Positions 37,606 through 47,048 of a stretch of DNA of 64,000 bases are shown one piece after another (position 1 is the stretch's first letter; each line of letters opens with the position of its first letter). Both the position numbers and the translations under genes were made by a program. A model generated the notes under the pieces. That model was not told where the DNA came from. It ran no database searches and worked only from the letters and a program-made list of their open reading frames with translations. The stretch covers positions 1 through 64,000 of the forward strand of contig CAWEXD010000007.1 of the NCBI GenBank assembly GCA_963812945.1, written 5' to 3'. This stretch comes from DASRDR01 sp963812945 [NCBI: uncultured Candidatus Rokubacteria bacterium] (GTDB lineage Bacteria; Methylomirabilota; Methylomirabilia; Rokubacteriales).

Positions 37606-37742
37606 CGCAGTCGGCCCGTCCTTTTCGATCGAATGGGGATCACGGCCTCGTCGGGCGCCTGGTCTCCGGGCCCGGAGTCAGGCGCGCACCCCCGCCGGAC
37701 GCCTCGTTCCGCGGGAGCGCACGCCCACGTCATCCAGGTCCC

Positions 37743-38441
37743 TTACTTCTTCAACTCGAACGCGACCTTCGTTTCCTGCCCGGCCTTGACCTCGACGTCC
37801 TTGGTCTGCTTGCCGAGCACCGGGTGCGTCACTTCGACCTTGTGCTTCCCGGCGGGCACGTTCTCGATCTTGAACGCCCCGTTGCCGTCGCTCACCGCCG
37901 CCGGAGCCTCGGTCACGTAGATCCACCCGAGCATCCAGCTGTGGGCATCGCACTGGACCTTGATCAACTCGGGCTTCGCGAACTTCTCCACCATCTCCTT
38001 CTTGAACTTCGGCTGCGCCTTGTTCACCGGCGGGTTCGCCGTGGAGAAGGTGTGGATGTTGTGGAGCACGCCGTCCGAGTTGAGGATCTTCAGCTCGCCC
38101 GGCGCCATCACGAGGACGTTGGGCCGGAACTCGCAGCCCTTCTGGTCCAGAACGGCCGGCGCCGTCGCCTTGGCCCCCTTCGCGTCGGACACGGAGACGA
38201 TCGTGCTGCCCACGCCGCCGTTCGGGCCGACCTGGACCTCGGCGATCTTCTTCTCCTGGCCGCACACCTCGTTGTCCTTGTTCACCTTGACCGTCTTGGG
38301 GGCCGGCGCGGCGCCGACGAACTTGATCTCGCCCACGATCGTCCCGCCCCCCTGCGCCCCCGCCGGGGGCCCCGAGGCCACGATCACACCCGCCACGACC
38401 GCCGCGACGGCCAGCACGCCAGCAACGATGGACTGCTTCAT
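37743..38441 (-). CDS. Exported cupredoxin-like/carboxypeptidase-regulatory domain protein (paralogue 2)
   Basis: 232 residues with a signal peptide (MKQSIVAGVLAVAAVVAGVI). The domain plan is the same as in 29667-30431: DNEVCGQEKKIAEVQVGPN, a His motif in SDGVLHNIHTF, and VQCDAHSWMLGWIYV with Cys, His and Met in cupredoxin-like spacing. It ends with a carboxypeptidase-regulatory-like sandwich (GNGAFKIENVPAGKHKVEV). It sits between the c-type cytochrome genes and ctaC, which suggests a role in electron delivery to the oxidases. Copper binding is inferred from the motif only. Confidence 0.8.
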   Translation of the reverse strand: MKQSIVAGVLAVAAVVAGVIVASGPPAGAQGGGTIVGEIKFVGAAPAPKTVKVNKDNEVCGQEKKIAEVQVGPNGGVGSTIVSVSDAKGAKATAPAVLDQKGCEFRPNVLVMAPGELKILNSDGVLHNIHTFSTANPPVNKAQPKFKKEMVEKFAKPELIKVQCDAHSWMLGWIYVTEAPAAVSDGNGAFKIENVPAGKHKVEVTHPVLGKQTKDVEVKAGQETKVAFELKK

Positions 38442-38477
38442 CGACGTCGTTCCTCCCTCTCTGTTCGTCTCATTCCG

Positions 38478-40739
38478 CTACGCCGCCGGCTTCCGCCGCC
38501 GGGCCCAGCGGGCCAGCCCGATCTCCGCCCCGCCCACCCCCAGCGCCACGAGCGGCGGCAGGACGAACTGCCGCTTCGACGCGGGCGGCTCCAGGCGCGC
38601 ATAGTACCAGGTCGAGATGGCCGCCTTCGGGCCTTCGTCGCCCTCCGAGCCGTCCCAGGCCCAGAACGCCACCGGGAAGAACTCGCCGGCCCGGAAGACG
38701 AAGTCCTGGGGATCGGCGGTCTTGAGGGGCCGCCGGATCACCACGCGGTACTGTCCGGCGTCGTACACCGCCTGCCCCTTCGCCTGGACGGCCTCCCCGA
38801 CCTGGGGCGTCATCTTTCCCGCCCCGGCCCCGGTGGCCTCACCCACGCCCGTCCCCGCCCGCCAGGTGAGCAGATACACGGGGTTACTCCCGTCACCCAT
38901 CAGGAAGTACGGGCGATCCCCCGCCCCCTGCCCGGCCGGGAACTGGACGGCAAGCATGTCCGGCTTCGGCGCCCCCTTCGTCGGGTCGGACGCCGTGGGA
39001 TCGTCCCAGGTCAGGTGGAACACGATTTCCTGCTCAGTGTACACCGCGCGCACCGTGACCAGGTCGACCGTCGGGTTGAAGTTGCGCGGATCGACGATGA
39101 CCTGGCCGACCATCGGAAAGCCAGCGCCGGGCTGCTTGGCCCAGAACTCGGTGTTCGGGTCGTCCGGCACCGCACCCGTCACATGGGAGATGAGCTGCAG
39201 GGACGCCAGAGCGGGCCGGTCCGGGCCGAGCGAGCGGACGTAGTTGGCCAGATCCCACAGGCTCGCGTCCCGGACATCGGCGTCCTTCTCGTCGGACTTC
39301 CGGTAGTCCTCCACCGAATCGGCGATCGCGGGCATCGGCGTCCCCGCCACGCCGGTCAGGAGGCGCATCATCACCTCCTGCCGCGCGGGGCCGCCCCGGA
39401 ACGTCCAGGGCTTGTGGAGGTTGGCGGGCCGGATCGGATGCCCCCAGTCGTCCTTCAGGTCGGATCCCGGGGCCGGGTCGCCCCGCCCGGCCTGGCCGTG
39501 GCACTTGATGCACTCGAACGCGTCGAACATCTTCTTGCCCCGCCGGAGGGACACCTCCGAGGACGCGACCTCCTTGGTGACCGGGACGGGCTCGAGCTTG
39601 GCGCCCTTGTAGGACTCCGCGAAGGCCTTGACGTACGCCACGACGGCCACGCGCTCGCTCTCCGGCAAGGACCGCCACGGGGGCATCGACGTGCCAGGCA
39701 TCCCGTCGGTCACGATGCGCAGGAGGTCCCGGTCGGACGCCAGCGGCCCGGCCACGGTCCGGATCTTGTACTTGCCGGCGGTGAAGTCGCGCGGCCCGGG
39801 CACGAGGAGCTCGGCCGCCGGGCCGTCCCCCTTGCCGGTCGCGCCGTGGCAGCCCGCGCAGCGGAGGTCGTAGACGCGCTTCCCCAGCGTGAGATCGCCC
39901 GTCTGCGCCGCGGCCGGCCGGGGACCGAACCCGGGCGCGGCGGCCAGAAGTCCCGGCCCCGCGCCCGGCGTAGGCGGCCGCGACGCGTGCGAGTCCATCA
40001 CCCGGGGAGGGTGGCCCGTCGTCTCGTAGAGGTAGTAGACCACCTGCCACACCTGCTCCTCGGTGAGACGGTCTTCCCACGCCGGCATCGCCGAGTTCCA
40101 GGGCGTCGACTCCTTGGGCAGGCCCGGGCCGCCCTTGGCGATGCGCCAGAACACGTACCCCTCGGCAAGCTGGGCGATCGTGTTCGGCCCGACGAAGTCC
40201 GCCGGCTGGGGATTGAACCCGGCGGCGAAGTGACCCTGCCCGTCCAGGAGGTCACCGTGGCAGTACATGCAGTTGCGGATGTAGAGGGCGGCGCCGGCGG
40301 CCAGGTGCTTCTCCCGGTTCGCGGGCGTTTGCTTGATCTCCTTCCGGACCGGCGTGTCGCCGGCCTGGAGATTGATCTCCTTGCCCCGGAACGTGATCGT
40401 GGCGGGCGGCGCGGGGTGCACCGCCCGAAGCTCGAGCGGCGCCTCCGCCGGGGCGGAGGCCTGGGAGTAGGCGTAGTAGCCGACGAGAACCGGGATCAGG
40501 ACGCCGAGGGTCAGGCGCACCGCCCGGTACCCGGGATCCGTGAGGACGCGCCAGAGCGGCGTGACGAAGGCCCGCCAGGAGTCCGCGTTCGACGAGACGT
40601 ACACGAGGAGCGCCATCAGCGTGATCGCCATGTAGAGCGAGAGCACGCTGTTCGGCATGGGCGGCCGGATGCCGAACCGGAACAGGCAGAACGCGCCCGC
40701 CAGGACCACGATCGCCTGCAGCAGCTTGTTGCGCGCCAT
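38478..40739 (-). CDS. Membrane triheme cytochrome c with C-terminal ethylbenzene-dehydrogenase-type heme-binding domain
   Basis: 753 residues. Three transmembrane helices at the N-terminus (LQAIVVLAGAFCLFRFGI, LYMAITLMALLVYV, LTLGVLIPVLVGYYAY) precede three cytochrome c domains with CMYCH (~157), CAGCH (~294) and CIKCH (~410). From ~470 to ~720 there is a beta-rich domain resembling the heme b-binding gamma subunit of ethylbenzene dehydrogenase/DMSO reductase family (WAKQPGAGFPMVGQVIVDPR, EIVFHLTWDDPTA, GQYRVVIRRPL, AFWAWDGSEGDEG). A last hydrophobic helix (VLPPLVALGVGGAEIGLA) precedes a basic tail. It lies 3 bases after the diheme cytochrome gene. It likely passes electrons to the bd-like oxidase or another complex. 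Confidence 0.85.
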   Translation of the reverse strand: MARNKLLQAIVVLAGAFCLFRFGIRPPMPNSVLSLYMAITLMALLVYVSSNADSWRAFVTPLWRVLTDPGYRAVRLTLGVLIPVLVGYYAYSQASAPAEAPLELRAVHPAPPATITFRGKEINLQAGDTPVRKEIKQTPANREKHLAAGAALYIRNCMYCHGDLLDGQGHFAAGFNPQPADFVGPNTIAQLAEGYVFWRIAKGGPGLPKESTPWNSAMPAWEDRLTEEQVWQVVYYLYETTGHPPRVMDSHASRPPTPGAGPGLLAAAPGFGPRPAAAQTGDLTLGKRVYDLRCAGCHGATGKGDGPAAELLVPGPRDFTAGKYKIRTVAGPLASDRDLLRIVTDGMPGTSMPPWRSLPESERVAVVAYVKAFAESYKGAKLEPVPVTKEVASSEVSLRRGKKMFDAFECIKCHGQAGRGDPAPGSDLKDDWGHPIRPANLHKPWTFRGGPARQEVMMRLLTGVAGTPMPAIADSVEDYRKSDEKDADVRDASLWDLANYVRSLGPDRPALASLQLISHVTGAVPDDPNTEFWAKQPGAGFPMVGQVIVDPRNFNPTVDLVTVRAVYTEQEIVFHLTWDDPTASDPTKGAPKPDMLAVQFPAGQGAGDRPYFLMGDGSNPVYLLTWRAGTGVGEATGAGAGKMTPQVGEAVQAKGQAVYDAGQYRVVIRRPLKTADPQDFVFRAGEFFPVAFWAWDGSEGDEGPKAAISTWYYARLEPPASKRQFVLPPLVALGVGGAEIGLARWARRRKPAA

Positions 40740-40742
40740 GGG

Positions 40743-41585
40743 TCAGGACTTCGGCTTCGGGGCCGGGCTGCCGGCGGCGGCCGGCGCCGCCCCGCCCTTC
40801 AGGGTGAGCATGAACGCCATCAGGTCGAGGTACTCCGTGGCGGTCAGCGTCTGCCCGAACGTCTTCGGCATCACGTTCGGCGGGAACCCCGACACGACCC
40901 CCTTGGAGGCCGGATCGAGGATCTTCGCCATGATGTACTCGGGGGTCTGCGAGCCGGCGATGTTCGAGAGGTCCGGCCCGACCGGGCTCGCGCCGATCGA
41001 CCCGGCCTTGTGGCAGGCGACGCAGGCGCCCTTGCCGGTGAACACCACCTGGCCCGCCTTCGGATCCCCGGGCAGCTCGACCGCGGCCGCCGCGCCCCCG
41101 GCCGAGGCGCTCGCCACCTGCGGGACGTCGTCGAGCTTCACGTCCACGGTGGCCCCGAGGCTCTGGAGGTAGGCCGTCGTCGCCCAGAGCTCGCTCCGGT
41201 TGAGCCCGATGGGGGGTCGCGAGACGTCCGGCATGATGTTGGGAAAGCCCTCGACGACGAAGGCCGCCGGCTTCACCAGCGACTCGACGATGTAGGCGGC
41301 CGCCTTGGTCCCGGGCCGCCGGGTCCCCGCGCGGGCGCCGACCCCGGCGAGGTCCGGGCCGCGCCCGGCCCGGCCGATGCCGTGGCAGGTCGTGCACTGG
41401 CCCTTCTCCCGGAAGATCTTCTCCCCGGCCCCCACGAGCTGCTGGGGCGTCACGTTCCCGCCCTCCAGCGACAGCTCCTCGGGCGGCTTCGACTCGAGCT
41501 GGGGAATCGAGTTCGCGAACCACGTGTAGCTGCCCATGACGGCCAGCGCGAAGCCCCCCACCTTGAGCAGCACCGGCACCGCCAC
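40743..41585 (-). CDS. Membrane-anchored diheme cytochrome c
   Basis: 280 residues with an N-terminal anchor or uncleaved signal (VPVLLKVGGFALAVMGSYTW). Two cytochrome c domains have CTTCH at ~64 and CVACH at ~188, with candidate axial Met in NIMPDVSRPP and NVMPKTFGQT. It ends with an Ala/Pro-rich tail. It is placed between the bd-like oxidase gene (4 bases downstream of its stop) and the triheme cytochrome, all in one transcript, so it is probably a subunit or electron donor of the oxidase. Confidence 0.9.
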   Translation of the reverse strand: MAVPVLLKVGGFALAVMGSYTWFANSIPQLESKPPEELSLEGGNVTPQQLVGAGEKIFREKGQCTTCHGIGRAGRGPDLAGVGARAGTRRPGTKAAAYIVESLVKPAAFVVEGFPNIMPDVSRPPIGLNRSELWATTAYLQSLGATVDVKLDDVPQVASASAGGAAAAVELPGDPKAGQVVFTGKGACVACHKAGSIGASPVGPDLSNIAGSQTPEYIMAKILDPASKGVVSGFPPNVMPKTFGQTLTATEYLDLMAFMLTLKGGAAPAAAGSPAPKPKS

Positions 41586-41589
41586 CCGG

Positions 41590-43416
41590 CTACGCCTCCG
41601 GGCTTCCGCCGTGGATCGGCACGGGGCTGGGGGGATGCCCGGGGGCGTCCGCGGCCTCGGCGTGCCCCTTCTCCCCGAGCCCGCCGAGCCAGAAGATGAA
41701 CATGACCATGGCCAGGAAGAGGATGGTCGTCACGGTGATCACGTTGGCCGCGTAGCCGAGGGCCGGCGTGACGGCGTCGGGGGACCGGTCCTGCATGACG
41801 CCGTAGACGTGCCAGTGCTGGCGGATGCCGGAGCGGGCGAACCCCATGAGGCCCATGAGCCAGGTGAACGTCACCGCGAGCAGGATCAGGACGTACTGGG
41901 AGCGGGGGGCGATCGTGCCCCAGCGGATCGTCCCGGTCGAGCGGGCGCCCTTGAAGAGCGGGATGTCGATGGCCATCACGACGGCGATACAGCCCAGCAC
42001 GGCCACGACCTGGAGGGGTGACAGCCGCACGATCCGGACGATCGCCTCGACGAAAAACCCCTGGACCCCGAGGGCGACGACGACCGACGCCGCGACGGCG
42101 AAGGCCAGCCACTGCAGCCGCATCCCCGTGCGCGCCCACGACACGGTCGGCTCGCGGTTCGCCCGCCGGTAGAGGAGATACGAGAGGAACGTCGCCAGAA
42201 TCATCAGGTTGACCGCGGTGTTCTTGGCCGACATGACGCCGAAGAACCGGAGGAACGGGTGGTCGGGCCCGCCCATCCGCCGCACCTCCGACAGGGACGC
42301 GATCAGGCTCCGCGGCGTGGCCCAGACCATGAACCCGAGCGCCAGCACGATCACCAGGAACGGGATGAACGCCCGGAACCGCTCGGCCCCGGGGATCCGC
42401 TCCATGCCGAGCCACAGGTAGTAGTTCGAGCCCAGGAACAGCACGCCGATGAGGATGGCCTGGACGATCCAGAGCCACGACATGAAGCCGCCCATCATCG
42501 TGATGCCCATCGTCTGGTTGTACCCGTAGATCTCGAACCCGAGCCAGTAGCCCGCGAACGGCAGGACCATGAGCGCCGACAGCGCCACGAAGTTGCCGAT
42601 GTACCCCATCCAGTCGTAGCGGGCGCGCTCCTCGTCGGTCTTGGCGCCGAGGAACCGGAAGGCCGCGTAGGCCGCGGCGATCGTGCCGCCGAACACGACG
42701 TTGGCGATGAGCCGGTGGATGTTGATCGGCATCCAGGTGAAGTTGTTCACCGCCTGCCACAAGGTCCCGGTGAACTTGCCGGTCTCGTCCACGCCCGCCG
42801 GCGAGATCATGAAGGTGACCCACGAGTTCGACACGAACAGGATCGCGGTGCCGAGCAGGTTCGCGAGGATCCCGATGGCCACGTGGAGGCCCTTGCGCGG
42901 CCCCGAGAGCCAGTGCCAGCCGTAGTACCAGAGGTACACGGTGAAGGTCTCGAGGAAGAACAGGGCGGCGTAGAGCCACATGGTGGGGGCGAAGATCCCG
43001 CTCATGAACGTCCAGAACCGCGGATAGAGCGTGATCAGGAGGAACAGCAGGAGCCCACCCAGCAGCGCGGTCGTCGAGAACGCGGCGAAGGTGAGCTTCA
43101 CGAACTCGTGGGAGAGCCAGTCGAAGCGCCGGCCCTCCTCGGTGTCCATCCCCCGACGCCAGCCCATGAACTCGATGATCACGGCGAAGATCGGGACCCC
43201 CAGGATGAAGGCGGCGAAGTTCAGGTGGATCTGGGAGATCACCCAGACGATCAGCCGCGAGCCGACGACGGGGAACGCCCGGTACGCGCTCTCCTTCTGC
43301 TCCTGGGCCAGACCCGGCGTCGCCAGGCAGACCACGACCGCGACGGCGAAGAGGATCAGGAGGAGGGGCCGAAGGCCGGACGATTTCGGGCTCGCGAGAA
43401 CGGGACGCGGTCGCAC
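41590..43416 (-). CDS. Divergent cytochrome bd-like oxidase subunit I
   Basis: 608 residues. A signal-like leader (LLLILFAVAVVVCLATPGLAQ) precedes about 13 transmembrane helices. CydA-type features are WVISQIHLNFAAFILGVPIF (His of the oxygen-reducing heme site), WMPINIHRLIANVVFGGTIA (low-spin heme His) and NSWVTFMISPAG. No CydB gene is adjacent and no obvious quinol-binding Q-loop is seen; instead two c-type cytochrome genes follow. This suggests a cytochrome bd superfamily member that accepts electrons from cytochrome c. The exact donor and activity are inference. The gene begins the minus-strand respiratory train and is divergent from livH. Confidence 0.8.
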   Translation of the reverse strand: MRPRPVLASPKSSGLRPLLLILFAVAVVVCLATPGLAQEQKESAYRAFPVVGSRLIVWVISQIHLNFAAFILGVPIFAVIIEFMGWRRGMDTEEGRRFDWLSHEFVKLTFAAFSTTALLGGLLLFLLITLYPRFWTFMSGIFAPTMWLYAALFFLETFTVYLWYYGWHWLSGPRKGLHVAIGILANLLGTAILFVSNSWVTFMISPAGVDETGKFTGTLWQAVNNFTWMPINIHRLIANVVFGGTIAAAYAAFRFLGAKTDEERARYDWMGYIGNFVALSALMVLPFAGYWLGFEIYGYNQTMGITMMGGFMSWLWIVQAILIGVLFLGSNYYLWLGMERIPGAERFRAFIPFLVIVLALGFMVWATPRSLIASLSEVRRMGGPDHPFLRFFGVMSAKNTAVNLMILATFLSYLLYRRANREPTVSWARTGMRLQWLAFAVAASVVVALGVQGFFVEAIVRIVRLSPLQVVAVLGCIAVVMAIDIPLFKGARSTGTIRWGTIAPRSQYVLILLAVTFTWLMGLMGFARSGIRQHWHVYGVMQDRSPDAVTPALGYAANVITVTTILFLAMVMFIFWLGGLGEKGHAEAADAPGHPPSPVPIHGGSPEA

Positions 43417-43570
43417 GATGGTCGCGCTGAGGCTCCTTCAGGGTCCAGGCACTGCCAACGGCGCCGGCGGGAGGCCCGGCCCGCTTGTTCCAATCGTCAC
43501 AAGGGCGTCGACTCTTTGTAGGGCAGCCAGGGGGGCCCTGTCAAGGGCGTCCGGCCGCCGGGCGACGGCG

Positions 43571-43599
43571 TTGCCACTCTCGGCACGAGTCTGCTACGC
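43571..43599 (+). promoter_or_regulatory. sigma70-like promoter of the liv operon
   Basis: TTGCCA, a 17-base spacer and TACGCT lie 36 bases upstream of the livH GTG start, in the 218-base region divergent from the bd-like oxidase gene. Both boxes match the consensus at four of six positions with optimal spacing. Confidence 0.5.
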
Positions 43600-43634
43600 T
43601 CCGCGGGGCACGTCAGGCCCCCGAGGGACCACAC

Positions 43635-44498
43635 GTGACCGCCGAGGTCGTCGCCCAAGCGCTCGTCTCCGGCCTCCTCATGGGGTGCGTGTACGCCCTG
43701 ATCGCGGCCGGCCTGTCGCTCATCTTCGGCCTGATGGAGATCGTGAACTTCGCCCACGGCGAGTTCCTGATGCTGGCGATGTTCGTGGCCTTCTGGGCCT
43801 GGGCCCTCGGCGGCATCGATCCCGTCCTCGCCCTCCCGCTCGCGGCCGGTCTCCTCTTCGGGGTGGGCTGGCTCGTCTACCGGGGTATCATCCGCCGGAT
43901 CCTGGCCGCCCCGATGCTGGCGCAGGTCTTCGCGACCTTCGGCCTGGCCGTCTTCCTCCGCAGCGGCGCCCAGTTCCTCTGGACGCCGGATTTCCGGCTC
44001 GTCCAGAACCCCTGGATCCGCGGCCGGTTCTCCCTGTTCGGGCTGTTCGTGGGGGCGCCCCAGCTCGTCGCGGCGCTGGCCGCCCTCGTGGCCTTCGGCC
44101 TCCTCTACTGGTTCATCACCCGGACCGAGACGGGCCTGGCGCTCCAGGCCACGGCACAGGACCGGCACGCCGCGGCGCTCATGGGCATCGACACCGAGCG
44201 CATGTACGCGCTCGGCTGGGGGCTCGGGGCTGGCTGCGTCGGCGTGGCCGGCGCCCTCCTCGCGAACTTCTTCTACGTGTTCCCGGACGTGGGAGCGGTC
44301 TTCGCACTCCTGGCGTACGTCACGGTCGCGCTCGGCGGCTTCGGCAACGTGGCGGCGACGCTCTTCGGCGGCGTGCTGATCGGCCTGGTCGAGAACCTCG
44401 TCGGGCTCTGGGCCCCCGCGTTCAAGTACGTCGGCGTCTTCTGCTTCTACCTCCTCGTGGTCCTCTGGCGGCCGCAGGGCCTGTTCGGGAAGTACTGA
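43635..44498 (+). CDS. livH: Branched-chain amino acid ABC transporter permease
   Basis: 287 residues from GTG 43635. About eight transmembrane helices with LivH-type motifs: YALIAAGLSLIFGLMEIVNF, ATFGLAVFLRSGAQFL, TGLALQATAQDRHAAALMGI (cytoplasmic EAA-like loop contacting the ATPases), and VALGGFGNVAATLFGGVLIG. It imports branched-chain amino acids or related amides with livM, livG and livF, which follow. No periplasmic binding protein gene is present in this cluster. Confidence 0.92.
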   Translation: MTAEVVAQALVSGLLMGCVYALIAAGLSLIFGLMEIVNFAHGEFLMLAMFVAFWAWALGGIDPVLALPLAAGLLFGVGWLVYRGIIRRILAAPMLAQVFATFGLAVFLRSGAQFLWTPDFRLVQNPWIRGRFSLFGLFVGAPQLVAALAALVAFGLLYWFITRTETGLALQATAQDRHAAALMGIDTERMYALGWGLGAGCVGVAGALLANFFYVFPDVGAVFALLAYVTVALGGFGNVAATLFGGVLIGLVENLVGLWAPAFKYVGVFCFYLLVVLWRPQGLFGKY

Positions 44499-44507
44499 CG
44501 ACCTGTG

Positions 44508-45527
44508 ATGGGCGACGCCGCCACCCGCCGGAGGTCGCGGATCGCGCTCGGGGCAGTGCTGGGCGCGGCGCTGCTCGCGTTCCCCTGGGTCTTCGAGAAG
44601 CCGTATCCGCGCGACGTGATGATCCGCATCTTCCTCTACACGCTCCTGGCGCAGGCCTGGAACCTCCTGGGGGGCTACTGCGGCCAGATCTCGCTGGGGA
44701 ACGCGGTCTTCTTCGGGATCGGCGCGTACACGTCCTCGGTCCTGTCACTCTGGTGGGGCGTCTCGCCGTGGCTGGGGATGGCGGCCGGCGTGACGCTCGC
44801 CGTCCTCGTCTCCCAGGCGATCGGATACCCGTGCTTCCGCCTCCGGGGTCACTACTTCGCGATCGCCACGATCGGCGTCGGCGAGATCGTGCAGACGGTC
44901 GCCATCAACTGGGACGCGATCGGCGGCGCGCGCGGCGTGTGGCTCCCGATCAAGGCGGAGACCCTGGCGAACTTCCAGTTCCACCGCGCGAAGTGGGTCT
45001 ACTACTACGTCGCGCTCGCGCTCCTCGGGGCAGTCTTCGGGGCGACGGCGCTGGTCGAGCGCTCCCGGCTCGGCTACTACTTCCGGGCGATCCGGGAGGA
45101 TCCGGACGCCGCCCAGAGCCTGGGGATCCCGCTCACGCGCTACAAGCTCCTGGCCATCGGCGGCTCGGCGGCCTTCACCGCGCTGGGCGGCACCTTCTAC
45201 GCCCAGTACGTCCTCTTCATCGATCCCGAGTCCGTCTTCCCGACCTCGCTGTCCATCCTGATCTGCCTGGTCGCGGTGCTCGGGGGCGTCGGCACGCTCT
45301 GGGGGCCCGCCCTGGGCGCGGCCGTGCTCATCTCCCTGTCGGAGGCGACGCGAATCTGGCTCGGGGGCACGGGGAAAGCCGTCGACCTGATGATCTACGG
45401 AGCCCTGATCGTCCTCGTCGCGGTCTTCCAGCCGAGAGGCCTCATGGGCCTGGTGGGCCGGCTCGGCCGTCGTCAGGACCGGCCGACCCCCCCGGGACCG
45501 GTCGTCTTGCCCCAAGGCACGGGATAG
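44508..45527 (+). CDS. livM: Branched-chain amino acid ABC transporter permease
   Basis: 339 residues from ATG 44508 (GTG 44505 is equally possible). LivM motifs: QAWNLLGGYCGQISLGNAVF, GYPCFRLRGHYFAIATIGVG, AIREDPDAAQSLGIPLTRYK (EAA-like loop) and LGGVGTLWGPALGAAVL. Nine or so transmembrane helices. Nine bases separate it from livH. A Pro-rich C-terminal tail follows the last helix. Confidence 0.92.
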   Translation: MGDAATRRRSRIALGAVLGAALLAFPWVFEKPYPRDVMIRIFLYTLLAQAWNLLGGYCGQISLGNAVFFGIGAYTSSVLSLWWGVSPWLGMAAGVTLAVLVSQAIGYPCFRLRGHYFAIATIGVGEIVQTVAINWDAIGGARGVWLPIKAETLANFQFHRAKWVYYYVALALLGAVFGATALVERSRLGYYFRAIREDPDAAQSLGIPLTRYKLLAIGGSAAFTALGGTFYAQYVLFIDPESVFPTSLSILICLVAVLGGVGTLWGPALGAAVLISLSEATRIWLGGTGKAVDLMIYGALIVLVAVFQPRGLMGLVGRLGRRQDRPTPPGPVVLPQGTG

Positions 45528-45539
45528 GGGGCCAGCGGA

Positions 45540-46316
45540 ATGGATGGGAGCGTCGGCCCCCAGGTGGGGGGGTCTCGGGGCGGAGTGGTTGGGACTCCCC
45601 CCCTGCTAGAAGTCCGCGAGGTCACGAAGCGCTTCGGGGGCCTCGTGGCGAACCAGGCCGTCACCTTCGACGTGGCCCCGGGTGAGATCGTCGGGGTCAT
45701 CGGCCCGAACGGCGCCGGGAAGTCGACGCTCTTCGACGTCGTCACCGGCTTCTACCGACCCGACGCCGGGGCGATCCGCTTCGCCGGGGAGCCCGTCACG
45801 GGGCTCAGACCCGACCAGATCAACCGCCGGGGCATCGCCCGGACCTTCCAGAAGCTCCGTCCCTTCGCCGGCATGTCCGTGCGCGAGAACGTGATGGTGG
45901 GGGCGCTCCTCCGGGCCCCGTCGACGGGCGCGGCGCGCGACGAGGCCGACCGCTGCCTGACCCTCGTCGGCCTCGCCGACCGAGCCGACGCCTTCGCCCG
46001 CGAGCTCTCGACGGGCCAGCGAAAGCGGCTGGAGATGGCGCGCGCCATGGCGACCCGGCCGCGCCTGCTCCTCCTGGACGAGGTCACGGGGGGCGTCGAC
46101 CAGCGCTCGATCCCCGGCCTGGTCGCCCTGATCGGGCAGCTCCGAGACGAGGGCGTCACCCTGATCGTCATCGAGCACAACATGCGCGTCATCATGCGCG
46201 TCGCGACGCGCATCGTCGCGCTCCATCTCGGGGAGAAGATCGCCGACGGTCCCCCGGCCGACGTCGTGCGGGACCGCCGGCTGATCGAGGCCTACCTCGG
46301 CGCGGCCTACCTCTAG
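45540..46316 (+). CDS. livG: Branched-chain amino acid ABC transporter ATP-binding protein
   Basis: 258 residues. Walker A GPNGAGKST, the LivG-specific RTFQKLRPFAGMSVRENVMV, signature LSTGQRKRLEMARAMATRP, Walker B LLLLDEVTGGVD, and the switch His in IEHNMRVIMRVATRI. The first ~20 residues are a Gly-rich extension before LLEVREVTKRFGG; a later start is possible. It powers transport with LivF at the inner face of the membrane. Confidence 0.93.
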   Translation: MDGSVGPQVGGSRGGVVGTPPLLEVREVTKRFGGLVANQAVTFDVAPGEIVGVIGPNGAGKSTLFDVVTGFYRPDAGAIRFAGEPVTGLRPDQINRRGIARTFQKLRPFAGMSVRENVMVGALLRAPSTGAARDEADRCLTLVGLADRADAFARELSTGQRKRLEMARAMATRPRLLLLDEVTGGVDQRSIPGLVALIGQLRDEGVTLIVIEHNMRVIMRVATRIVALHLGEKIADGPPADVVRDRRLIEAYLGAAYL

Positions 46317-46320
46317 CCCG

Positions 46321-47037
46321 ATGCTGCCCATGCTGAAGATCGAGAGCCTCTCGGTCGCCTACGACGACTTCCAGGTGCTCTGGGACGTCTCGCTCGAGGT
46401 CCGCGCCGGCGAGATCGTCGCCCTCCTCGGGCCGAACGGCGCCGGCAAGTCGACCCTCCTCAACAGCGTGTCCGGGCTCGTCCGGCAGCGGGGCGGGCAC
46501 ATCGAGCTCGACGGCCGGCGGGTCGACGGGCTGCCGGCCCATCACCGGGTGAGCCTCGGCCTTGCCCACGTGCTGGAGCGCCGGCGCCTCTTCCCGTATC
46601 TCACGGTGCGCCAGAACCTGCTCCTGGGCGCCTACCATCCCGGCGCGAGACCGCACCGCGCGGAGAGCCTCGGCTGGATCGAGGGGATGTTCCCGCGACT
46701 CCGCGAGCGGCGGGACCAGCTGGCGCACACCCTGTCGGGGGGCGAGCAGCAGATGGTGGCGATCGGGCGAGGCCTCATGGCCCGACCGCGCCTCCTGCTC
46801 GTCGACGAGCCCACCCTCGGCCTGGCGCCGCTGGTCGTCACCGAGATCCTCGACGTGCTCCGCCGCATCAACCGGGAGCAGGGCATCACCCTGCTCTTCA
46901 TCGAGCAGAACGTCGAGCTCGCCCTGTCCCTCGCGCAGCGCGGCTACATCCTCGAGTCCGGCCGCGTGCTGCTGGAGGGCACGGCCGACGCCCTGCTGGC
47001 GTCCGGTGAGGTGCGACGGGTCTTCCTGGGCCTCTGA
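46321..47037 (+). CDS. livF: Branched-chain amino acid ABC transporter ATP-binding protein
   Basis: 238 residues. Walker A GPNGAGKST, HVLERRRLFPYLTVRQNLLL (LivF-type Q-loop region), signature LSGGEQQMVAIGRGLMARP, Walker B LLLVDEPTLGLAP, and IEQNVELALSLAQRGYILE. Start ATG 46321; a second Met three codons later is possible. It is the last gene of livHMGF, 4 bases after livG. Confidence 0.94.
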   Translation: MLPMLKIESLSVAYDDFQVLWDVSLEVRAGEIVALLGPNGAGKSTLLNSVSGLVRQRGGHIELDGRRVDGLPAHHRVSLGLAHVLERRRLFPYLTVRQNLLLGAYHPGARPHRAESLGWIEGMFPRLRERRDQLAHTLSGGEQQMVAIGRGLMARPRLLLVDEPTLGLAPLVVTEILDVLRRINREQGITLLFIEQNVELALSLAQRGYILESGRVLLEGTADALLASGEVRRVFLGL

Positions 47038-47048
47038 CCCAGCCACGA

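Noticed and set aside
37824-41699. A 1,291-codon plus-strand open frame over the cytochrome genes
   Set aside because: Opposite-strand shadow: the minus strand encodes recognisable c-type cytochromes and a signal-peptide protein.
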